7,231 nucleotides of DNA from contig QKIM01000156.1 of the NCBI GenBank assembly GCA_003249585.1, forward strand, positions 1-7,231, read 5' to 3'. A program made the translations under genes and the position numbers. This DNA comes from Deltaproteobacteria bacterium (GTDB taxonomy: Bacteria; Myxococcota_A; Polyangia; HGW-17). The notes under the pieces are model-generated. The model was not told the origin of the DNA and did no database searches. It was given only the letters and a program-made list of their open reading frames with translations. Each line of letters starts with the position of its first letter. The stretch's first letter is position 1. Of this stretch, positions 1 through 6,460 are shown in pieces.

Positions 1-492
1 GAACTGCGGGGCCAGCTGGGTGTTGGCGGTGGTAGTGCTCCGGAAGTCACAGCCCTTGTAGGAGGGGGTCCACCGGGCCCGCTGGCATGGCGTATCACAG
101 AAATACTCCCCGTTCAGGTTCACACAGCCGTCTCCCAGGGCCATGTCGCACTCTTCGACGACCTCGCCGACCTGGCCGTCGCCCGTACAGGTGTGGAGAT
201 CCCCGTCCTCCCCGCAGATGGGTTTGTCCGAGAAACAGGACTGGCACTGCAGGTTCACGGGATCGCAGAACGGCGGGGCGTCGCCTGTGCCGCACACGGT
301 CTCCTCGATCCAGTGGCCGTTCTGACATTGCTGGAGCACGTTGCCGAAGCACTGCAGACCATCGCCCGTGCAGGTGTCGCCCGTGTTGTTGGTGTTGTTC
401 ACGTTGCCAGTGTTGGTTGTGTCGTCATCGTCTCCGCAGCCGGCGGTCAGTCCGACGAGGAGCGCGCAGAGGATCAAAAGAGACTGCTTCAT
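1..492 (-). CDS. Cys-rich lipoprotein, N-terminal part, possibly entering an IgGFc-binding-like domain (cut by window edge)
   Basis: The frame is open from the ATG at 492 down to base 1, giving 164 residues with no stop, so the C-terminal part lies outside the window. An in-frame TAA two codons upstream makes this the first usable ATG, and AGAAAGG (bases 500-506, complement) is a well-spaced ribosome binding site. Residues 1-19 form a lipoprotein signal peptide: Lys2, a hydrophobic stretch, then lipobox LTAGC with Cys19. A run of four Asp and an Asn/Thr/Gly linker (about 21-39) follow, then a Cys-rich region with Cys-X-Gly-type spacing (about 40-145). The last residues visible (RWTPSYKGCDFRSTTTAN, about 142-159) resemble the start of the IgGFc-binding N-terminal domain found in large myxobacterial surface proteins; that match is from memory. 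It is probably anchored in the outer membrane and faces outward. The gene is divergent from the 765 gene. Gene and lipoprotein calls are solid; the domain name is tentative. Confidence 0.85.
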   Translation of the reverse strand, partial: MKQSLLILCALLVGLTAGCGDDDDTTNTGNVNNTNNTGDTCTGDGLQCFGNVLQQCQNGHWIEETVCGTGDAPPFCDPVNLQCQSCFSDKPICGEDGDLHTCTGDGQVGEVVEECDMALGDGCVNLNGEYFCDTPCQRARWTPSYKGCDFRSTTTANTQLAPQF

Positions 493-565
493 GTCTTAAC
501 CTTTCTGTTCTCAGGGGCCGGCCCAATGCTACCACACCTTAGGGGTGGCTCAACGGGAAAAGTGT

Positions 566-588
566 GCCCGCAGCGGGCTGTCCGCCCG
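566..588. repeat. Overlapping inverted repeats able to form two exclusive hairpins
   Basis: GCCCG (566-570) can pair with CGGGC (574-578) across a 3-base loop. The same CGGGC can instead pair with GCCCG (584-588) across a 5-base loop. The first pair is also a near-perfect DNA palindrome centred on A572 (GCCCGC-A-GCGGGC), as an operator could be. In GC-rich DNA such short repeats can arise by chance. Confidence 0.35.
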
Positions 589-692
589 GTAAAAACCTCC
601 CGTTCATCGCTGTGATTGCGTAATGAATACAAGGCCAGAGTGGGGACTGACCATTTTTGCTCCCATTTTCTCAAAGTGTGGTAAAACAGGTG

Positions 693-706
693 CCGCTTTC
701 GAGCGG
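693..706 (+). other. Small hairpin with UUCG loop in the 5' leader
   Basis: CCGCT (693-697) pairs perfectly with AGCGG (702-706) around a TTCG loop. No T-run follows, so it is not a typical intrinsic terminator. It would lie in the leader of the 765 gene if transcription starts upstream of it. Confidence 0.35.
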
Positions 707-734
707 TCCAGTCCAGGCCCCTGACAAGGAGGAG

Positions 735-748
735 GCTCCCCCGGGAGC
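735..748 (+). other. Hairpin just upstream of the ribosome binding site
   Basis: GCTCC (735-739) pairs with GGAGC (744-748). It follows an SD-like tract AAGGAGGAGG (726-735) that has no start codon at a usable distance, and it ends two bases before the AAAGGA that serves the ATG at 765. It could keep the orphan SD apart from the true one, or regulate initiation; both ideas are inference. Confidence 0.3.
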
Positions 749-750
749 AG

Positions 751-756
751 AAAGGA
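751..756 (+). promoter_or_regulatory. Ribosome binding site fixing the start at 765
   Basis: AAAGGA lies 8 bases before the ATG at 765. The encoded protein then begins MYGLGINIGASS, which puts the first ATPase phosphate motif at residues 5-14 as expected for the family. A possible longer frame from a TTG at 657 adds 36 residues with no family character and no SD, so 765 is preferred. Confidence 0.75.
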
Positions 757-764
757 CATTCACC

Positions 765-3700
765 ATGTACGGATTGGGAATCAACATCGGCGCATCCAGC
801 GTAAAGGTCGCCCTCACCAGCGGGCACGAGCTCGTCTGGGAGCGCGTCATGGCCCACGAAGGCGACTTCAGGGCTACCCTACGAAATATTCTTGAAGCAG
901 CGGACATCCCCGAAGGGACCCGGGCCATCGCCACGGGCACCGAAGGGCGCCACCTCCTCAACATGCACGCCGTGCTCGAGTCCGTCTGCATCGAAGAGGC
1001 GCTCAAGACCCTCGACTTCGATGTGGACGCCGTGGTCTCCCTGGGCGGCGAGAACTTCGTCACCTACACCATCGACCGGGACCGCCGCATCGTCACCAGC
1101 TTCTCTGGCAACAAGTGCGCCTCGGGCACCGGCGAGTTCTTCAAGCAGCAGCTGGGCCGCATGGACATGACCCTGAGCGACATCGGCGGGATCTCCGACG
1201 ACGCCCGGGTCTATCCCCTCTCCTCGCGCTGCTCGGTCTTCATGAAGTCCGACTGCACCCACAAGCTCAACAAGGGTGAGGCCACCAAGGCCGACATCGT
1301 GCTCTCCCTGTGCGACGTCATGGCCACCAAGGTCGTGGACTTCCTGGCCCGCGCGCGCATCGAAGAGGGCCGCGTGGTGCTCTTCGGCGGCGTGACCCGC
1401 AATCGGTTCATCCTCCAGTTCCTCCAGGACAAGCTCCCCCGCATCACCTTCGTGGTGCCCCGGGCGGCTGAATACTACGAGGCCTTCGGCGCCTCTCTGC
1501 TCGCCCAGGAGAGCGGCAGCCCCATGCCCGCCCTCGAGGATCTCATCGGGGCACAGGACATCGGCTTCGCGCGGCTCCCCTCCCTCACCACGGCCCTGGG
1601 CAAGGTGGACTACATCGAGCCCCTCAGAGGGAAGGCCCGCCCAGGCGGCGAGTACATCCTGGGCATCGACGGCGGCTCCACCACCACCAAGGTCTCCCTC
1701 ATCGACGCCCAGACCGACGAGATCGTGGCCTCCCACTACACCCGCGCCCACGGCGACCCCGTAAAGTCCTTCAAGAACTGCCTCGAAGCCGTCAAGGCGC
1801 AGCTGCACGAGCAGATCGGCGACGCGAAGGTGAAGATCTCCCTGGCGGCCACCACGGGCTCCTCCCGTGAGATCCTGGGCGTCTTCATCGAGACCCCCGG
1901 CGTGTACAACGAGATCATCGCCCACGCCGTGGGCACCACCTACTTCCGCAAGGACGTGGACACCATCTTCGAGATCGGCGGCCAGGACGCCAAGTACGTC
2001 TTCCTCAAGAACGGCGTGCCCATCGACTACGCCATGAACGAGGCCTGCTCCGCCGGGACGGGCTCCTTCCTCGAGGAGTCGGCCTCGGGCGATCTCAACA
2101 TCGCCAACGTTCGGGAGATCGGGGACATCGCCCTTGAGGCGGGGGCGCCCCTGAAGTTCGGCGAGCAGTGCTCGGCCTTCATCAACTCCGACATCCGCAA
2201 GGCCATCCAGCTCGGCGCCAGCCGCGAGGACATCACGGCGGGGCTCGTCACCTCCATCGTCTCCAACTACCTCAACCGGGTCGTCGGCAACCGCTCCATC
2301 GGAAAGTCCATCGCCCTTCAGGGCGGGGTCGCCCTCAATAAATCGGTGCCCCTGGCCTTCGCCATGCTCCTGGACCGCGAGATCACGGTCCCGCCGAACC
2401 CAGAGCTGCTGGGCTGTTTCGGCGTAGGCATGCTGGCCAAGCAGAAGCACGCCGAGGGGCTCCTGGAGAAAGGGGCCTTCGATATCGACGCCATGCTGGC
2501 CGCCGAGATCGTCTATGAGCGGGAGTTCGTCTGCAAGGCCTGCGAGAACCTGTGTCCCATCAAGGTGCTCAAGGTCAACGGCAACCGGTACATGTTCGGT
2601 GGGCGCTGCAACAAGTACACGAATCTGCGCCGCAAGAAGTCCTTCGATGAGGAGAAGGTCTTCAACTACATCGAGGTTCGCGAGCGGCTCCTCTTCGAGA
2701 CCATGGCGCCCCCCGCCGAGGAGTTCACGGCGCGGCGCACCTACACCGTGGGCGTCCCCAAGGCCCTCTCGGTGTACAGCATGTGGCCGCTCTATTCCTG
2801 GTTCTTCCACTCCCTCGGGGTGAAGACCATGCTGTCGGACACCATCAGCCACGAGGGCGTGGCCCGGGCCGAGACGGCCTACTGCTTCCCCGGCGAGATC
2901 GCCCACGGCGCCGTCCAGGATATCCTCGACAAGGGCGCCGACTACATCTTCGTGCCCCATTTTCGGGACATGGAGAGCTACGAGACCCACGGGAACGCCA
3001 CGCTGTGCCCCATTACCCAGGCGCTCCCCTATTACATCAAGAAGGCCTTCCCCCAGGTGCCCGAGCGTCGCTTCCTGAGCCCGGTCGTCACCTTCAACTA
3101 CGGCCTCAAGAAGGCCGAGGCGCCCTTCGTGGAGTTGGGCGTGAGTCTGGGCTTCACCCGCGAGGAGTCCCTGAAGGCCTTCAACCTTGCCCACGCCAAG
3201 CAGATGGAGTTCTTCTCCCGCCTGCGCCAGGAAGGCGCCAAGGCCATCCAGGAGGCGAGGGAAGCCGAGCGGCCCGTCATCGCCATCCTCGGGCGCCCCT
3301 ACAACGCCTTCACCCGTGACGCCAACATGGGCATCCCCCTCAAGTTCACCTCCCGGGGCTACAGCGTCGTCCCCTTCGACATGCTGCCCTTCGAGGACTC
3401 GGCCATCTTCGACAACATGTACTGGTTCTACGGCCAGCAGGACATGAAGACGGCCTCGCTCCTGCGCAACGAGGAGAACATCTACGTCACGTGGATCTCC
3501 AACTTCTCCTGCGCCCCCGACAGCTTCATGCTCCACTACGTGAAGTGGCTCATGGGCTCCAAGCCCTTCCTCATCCTGGAGCTCGACTCCCACAGCGCCG
3601 ACGCCGGCATCGACACCCGCGTGGAGGCCTTCGCGGACATCATCGAAGGCTATCGCAACAAGGTCGAGGTCGACCACGAGGAGCGCTACGACAACGGGCT

Positions 3701-5093
3701 GCGCTTCATCAACAACGCCATCGACCGGCTCCACCTCATCGACGTCAAGCAGGGCGGCGCGCGCATCGAGATGTTCAACAACCCCCGGGTGAAGATGCTG
3801 CTGGCCAACATGGGGCGCCTCTCCACGGAGCTCCTGGCCACCACGCTCAAGGGCATCGGCATAAACGCCATCCCCCTGCCCGTGCCCGACGCCTACACCC
3901 TGCAGCTGGCCCGCAACCACATGTCGGGCAAGGAGTGACTCCCCTCCCAGCTGGTCCTTGGCGAGGCTCTGGCCTTCCTCAAGTCGCCGGAATACTCGAA
4001 GGACGACATCTACCTGCTCTTCGTGCCCACTACCACGGGCCCCTGCCGCACGGGGCAGTACTACGTCTTCTACGAGAATCTCTTCAAGGATCTCGAGGTG
4101 GACAACGTGGTCATCGTGACCATGGACTCGGACAACAGCTACAACGAGCTGGGGCCCTCCTTCTCCCGCAACGCCTGGTGGGCCATCATCATCTCCGACT
4201 ACATGAAGGACATCGAGACCACCCTGCGCGCCTGCGCCGCCGATCCCGCCGAGGCCATGGAGACCTATGACCGCGAGTGGCACCGGCTGCTCCACAACCA
4301 GGGCGATCTCACCAACATCCTGCCGACGCTCAGGAGCGTGGCCGAGAACCTGGCGAAGATTCCCCTGAAGACCCGCATGGAGGACTCCCCCAAGGTGCTC
4401 ATCGTGGGCGAGATCTACGTGCGCCGCGACGACTTCGCCGTGGACGAGCTCGTGGGCATGCTGGCCTCCAAGGGCATCATCGCCAAGGTGTCGGGCATCG
4501 CCGAGTGGATCTACTACTGCGACTACATGCGCAAGTATGAGATCCAGAAGAAGCTCACCCTCATGCCCTGGTACAAGAAGGCCATCAGCCCCGAGATGAC
4601 GAAGCGCTTCATGTGGGAGGTCGAGCAGACCTACAAGCAGAGCGTGGATCTCAGGGTGAAGAACGTCCTCAAGACCACGGGGCTCCTGCCCTCCACGCCC
4701 CACGACATGAACAAGATCATGGACAACGCCTACGGCAACTTCGTGACCAGCGAGCTGGAGTCCGAGATCTCCATCTCCTCGGGCGCGGCGGCCACGGCCA
4801 TGGAGACGGACTACTCCGGCGTCATCAACATCTCCCCCTTCGCCTGCCTCATCGGCCGCGTCATCGAGGGGATCATGACCCCGTGGACCCGCGACCACCT
4901 GTACCCCATGATCTCCGTGGAGATCGACGGCAACATCCTGCCCCCCAACATCGTCAACAAGCTCGAGATCTTCATGCTCAACGTGCTCAGGTTCCGCCGC
5001 TCCCCCTCCATCGACGCCCTCCTGGAGAAGAGCGAGACGGCCGGTGGCAAGATCAGCCGCAAGATCAGCCGCGACCTCGGCGTCCCCTCCTGA
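765..5093 (+). CDS. CoA activase / DUF2229 / HgdB-like fusion protein, probable selenoprotein (Sec1058)
   Basis: Read through the in-frame TGA at 3936 this gives 1442 residues, close to the roughly 1400-1500 I recall for large 'acyl-CoA dehydratase activase' proteins. The first BadF/BcrA-type ATPase half (about 1-280) has GINIGASSVK (5-14), Cys118 in CASGTGEF and Cys156 in RCSVF. The second half (about 296-570) has GIDGGSTTTK (300-309), Cys428 in CSAGTGSF and Cys469 in EQCSAF. In dimeric HgdC the equivalent Cys pair of each subunit holds one bridging [4Fe-4S] cluster, so this chain looks like a fused dimer. Cys590, 593, 597 and 615 open the DUF2229 region, which includes Cys707, Cys748, GRPYNAF and NFSCAPDSF (Cys916). 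The HgdB-like tail has Sec1058 in GKE-U-LP, Cys1094 in GPCRTGQY and Cys1361 in SPFAC. It is probably a cytoplasmic enzyme that uses ATP hydrolysis to drive low-potential electron transfer; the substrate is unknown. The alternative is a nonsense mutation of TGC/TGT. Confidence 0.85.
3936..3938 (+). other. In-frame UGA, probable selenocysteine codon
   Basis: The frame reads SGKE, TGA, LPSQLVLGEALAFLK, then on to LLFVPTTTGPCRTGQYYVF without a shift. Relatives, as I recall them, have GKEC-(L/Y)P here, so TGA replaces one conserved Cys codon and nothing else is disturbed. The base after TGA is C, a weak termination context also present at the Sec codon of E. coli fdhF. About 384 codons of well-conserved, GC-biased sequence follow. 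No SD precedes any start codon shortly downstream that could begin a separate second gene. Confidence 0.8.
3943..3966 (+). promoter_or_regulatory. Candidate bacterial SECIS stem-loop
   Basis: CCTCCCAG (3943-3950) pairs with TTGG (3958-3961) plus GAGG (3963-3966), giving 8 bp with a single bulged C3962 and one G-U pair. The 7-base loop CTGGTCC (3951-3957) contains GGUC, as does the fdhF SECIS loop. The loop starts 12 bases after the TGA, closer than the usual roughly 16-37. An alternative inner pairing GCT (3950-3952) with GGC (3960-3962) puts GGU at the loop start. A competing hairpin, GAGGC (3963-3967) with GCCTT (3972-3976), places its loop 29 bases from the TGA. The choice among these folds was made by eye only. 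Confidence 0.5.
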
Positions 5094-5115
5094 CCGGACA
5101 CTTCCCCATGAGGCT

Positions 5116-5517
5116 CTAGGGGGATTTGGCGACGCCCGTGGCGTTGGCGAGACAGTATCTCATGCCGGAACAGTCATGAGGGTGGTCCAGGGAGCACTGG
5201 AGCAGCCTGCGCAGGTGGGCCTGCTTCATGTGCGTCGGGTTGGTGCAGATGGTCACAAGCCCCTGGAGACTGGGGAGGCTGAAGCATCTGACGATGGATT
5301 CCACGGCCCCTCTGCACGCCTCCTGGGACAGGGGATCACCGGTTGTATCAGGGCTGTGAGGCGCATGCCGCGGGTGGTCAGGCCCGACCGGCCCGGGGCG
5401 GATTCCAGCCCGTGGGCGCAAGGCCGGGGGCAGCTTCGGCGGGGCCTCCTCGGCGGCGCGTCGGCCGCAGTTGAGGAATGGCACTACCGATACCAGGACC
5501 AGCAGAAGGGAGCGCAT
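5116..5517 (-). CDS. Small Cys-rich exported protein, possible lipoprotein
   Basis: Starting at the ATG at 5517 this gives 133 residues. Residues 1-16 are a short signal peptide (Arg2 followed by LLLVLVSVVPFL) ending at Asn16-Cys17. A lipobox is possible, but Asn at -1 is unusual, so ordinary secretion or poor lipidation remains possible. A Pro/Arg-rich linker (about 25-60) follows, then a compact domain with six Cys (68, 78, 91, 108, 116, 122), enough for three disulfides. An upstream ATG at 5553 would add 12 residues ahead of the signal peptide and has only a poorly spaced AAGG, so I prefer 5517 although it lacks a clear SD. The gene is convergent with the 765 gene, with 22 bases between the stops and no visible terminator. 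I do not recognise the family. Small six-Cys lipoproteins of this style are common in Myxococcota, as I recall. Confidence 0.65.
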   Translation of the reverse strand: MRSLLLVLVSVVPFLNCGRRAAEEAPPKLPPALRPRAGIRPGPVGPDHPRHAPHSPDTTGDPLSQEACRGAVESIVRCFSLPSLQGLVTICTNPTHMKQAHLRRLLQCSLDHPHDCSGMRYCLANATGVAKSP

Positions 5518-5683
5518 ACCCGGGTTATAGCACGGCGAGGGGGCCGTGACCATGACCTTGGAAGGTGCCGATGCGGCTCTCGTGTGCCACCTGAAACTGA
5601 TGCTGCCCGGGGATTAGACGTCGTTTTCCTGTTGCACTTTCCATCGCTCGCGTCATAACCGGGATCTTCACCGGAGGTGAAAG
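5518..5683. other. Divergent intergenic spacer
   Basis: These 166 bases separate the 5517 (-) and 5684 (+) starts and should hold both promoters. TTGCAC (5632-5637) and CATAAC (5654-5659), 16 bases apart, are a weak sigma-70-like pair for the + strand; the -35 matches only partly. Apart from the hairpin at the right end, I see no RNA gene or repeat. Confidence 0.4.
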
Positions 5684-5689
5684 ATGCCC
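5661..5689 (+). promoter_or_regulatory. Hairpin pairing the ribosome binding site and start codon of the 5684 gene
   Basis: TTCACC (5667-5672) pairs with GGTGAA (5676-5681) around a GGA loop. After a bulged A5682 the stem continues as ATC (5664-5666) with GAT (5683-5685). After a bulged G5686, GGG (5661-5663) pairs with CCC (5687-5689). That totals 12 bp with two single-base bulges. The SD (GGAGGTGA, 5673-5680) and the first two bases of the ATG (5684-5686) are inside the stem and loop, so the mRNA could switch between closed and open states. Confidence 0.5.
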
Positions 5690-6388
5690 AGCCCCCCCTG
5701 TCCGAGGTTCTTTGCCCATGGCCGTCCCAGCCGACGCCGGCTGCTGCTGGGGACCCTGGTCCTCATCGTGCTCGCCTCGATCGTGTCCAATGTCGCCCTC
5801 GCCTGGAAGCTGCACAGGGCCAGGACCGTAGAGAAGGTGAGGGCCTGGCGGTCCTGCCGCAAGCTCTCCATGCAGCACATTCTCTACGATCGAGCTCTGG
5901 CCCTCGCCCGGGCCGATGGGAGGCGGCTCGTGGTCATCGGCAACCCCACGGGGGGGTACGTCGATCGCCATGTCCAGGTGTATGGCTGCGGGGACATCTG
6001 CATCGATATCGCCGGCTGCCGTCCCTGCGGACATGAGACAAGGGTGCTGGCCGCTGACGCCCTCGAGGCCCTCAGGACCCTGCCCGACGACAGCGCCGTG
6101 GTCTTCGAGTCCGAGGTCCTCGAATACGTTGTCGACCTGCCCGCCGTCATCCGAGAGCTGGATCGGGTCACCGGCGGAGATCACACCCGCATCTTCTCCG
6201 TCCATACCATCAGCATCGACTCGTGGCGGTACCACACCTTGGGGCTGCCAGCCCCTCCTCCGGACGAGAAGACCGTCCAGCACCGCCGGCAGGAGCGTCG
6301 TCGGTATGCCCGGACCGGCGAAGGGCTCGCGCGTCGCATCATCTACCGGTTTCCCCCGCGAAACCGCTATGCCTGGACAGATATATAG
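5684..6388 (+). CDS. Membrane-anchored protein with YGCGDxCxDxxGCxxC motif, function unknown
   Basis: The protein has 234 residues. The start is set by GGAGG (5673-5677) six bases before the ATG. A basic N-terminus (RPSRRR, 14-19) leads into one membrane helix (about 20-41), so the bulk is probably anchored as a signal-anchor protein. The soluble part begins with RLVVIGNPTGGYVDRH (81-96), then Cys102, Cys106, Cys112 and Cys115 in a tight cluster with Asp104 and Asp108. A later VVFESEVLEYVVDLP segment (139-153) looks like the LEYV-type strand and helix of class I methyltransferase-like folds. That fold assignment is weak: no complete SAM-binding Gly motif is visible. The four Cys could bind Zn or an Fe-S cluster. 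The C-terminus is very basic (RRQERRRYARTG). The gene lies 72 bases upstream of the radical SAM gene on the same strand and may share a transcript with it. Confidence 0.75.
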   Translation: MPSPPCPRFFAHGRPSRRRLLLGTLVLIVLASIVSNVALAWKLHRARTVEKVRAWRSCRKLSMQHILYDRALALARADGRRLVVIGNPTGGYVDRHVQVYGCGDICIDIAGCRPCGHETRVLAADALEALRTLPDDSAVVFESEVLEYVVDLPAVIRELDRVTGGDHTRIFSVHTISIDSWRYHTLGLPAPPPDEKTVQHRRQERRRYARTGEGLARRIIYRFPPRNRYAWTDI

Positions 6389-6404
6389 CCCATGCCCTCT
6401 GGGA

Positions 6405-6438
6405 ATATCCCGCGCCGCCGTCCTGTTATATCCCGCGC
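6405..6438. repeat. 11-base direct repeat ATATCCCGCGC, two copies
   Basis: Exact copies lie at 6405-6415 and 6428-6438, with a 23-base period that is about two DNA turns. They sit in the 72-base gap between the 5684 and 6461 genes, ending 22 bases before the ATG at 6461. The spacing and position would suit a pair of operator half-sites for a regulator binding one DNA face. The function is inferred. Confidence 0.45.
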
Positions 6439-6460
6439 AACCCCTGAAAAGGAGCACGCC

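Larger units (their letters stand above)
493..764. other. Divergent intergenic region with small inverted repeats
   Basis: These 272 bases separate two divergent genes and should hold promoters for both. I could not identify a convincing -35/-10 pair or a sigma-54 site on either strand. Visible structure includes a 10-base palindrome GGGCCGGCCC at 515-524, overlapping GC-rich inverted repeats at 566-588, a 5-bp hairpin with a TTCG loop at 693-706, and a hairpin at 735-748 just before the downstream ribosome binding site. No tRNA or recognised riboswitch was seen. Confidence 0.5.

Noticed and set aside
515..524. Palindrome GGGCCGGCCC as an operator or terminator
   Set aside because: It is only 10 bases, has no loop or T-run, and such palindromes are frequent in GC-rich DNA.
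657..764. N-terminal extension of the activase gene from a TTG at 657
   Set aside because: The 36 extra residues show no family features and there is no SD before 657. The ATG at 765 has AAAGGA at good spacing and places the ATPase motif at the expected N-terminus.
879..4898. Very long open frame on the minus strand (1339 codons) opposite the activase gene
   Set aside because: Its translation is a low-complexity mix rich in Gly, Val, His, Asp and Leu, as expected opposite a GC-biased coding frame, with no domain or ribosome binding site. The plus-strand frame has clear family motifs along the same stretch.
4023..5093. Separate second gene starting with GTG at 4023 after the TGA at 3936
   Set aside because: There is no ribosome binding site before 4023, and the 28 codons between the TGA and this GTG already encode family-like sequence. 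A single read-through protein fits better.
3936..5093. Organism-wide reassignment of UGA to Trp or Gly
   Set aside because: The same gene ends at a TGA at the natural C-terminus (5091-5093), with another in-frame TGA at 5109, and Trp is encoded by TGG throughout. Only the single Cys-column TGA needs recoding.
5094..5115. Bidirectional terminator between the convergent genes
   Set aside because: The 22-base gap contains no stable inverted repeat and no T-run on either strand.
5044..5658. Plus-strand open frame overlapping the end of the activase gene and the 5116-5517 gene
   Set aside because: It lacks a ribosome binding site and domain features and is opposite a minus-strand gene with a signal peptide and regular Cys pattern.
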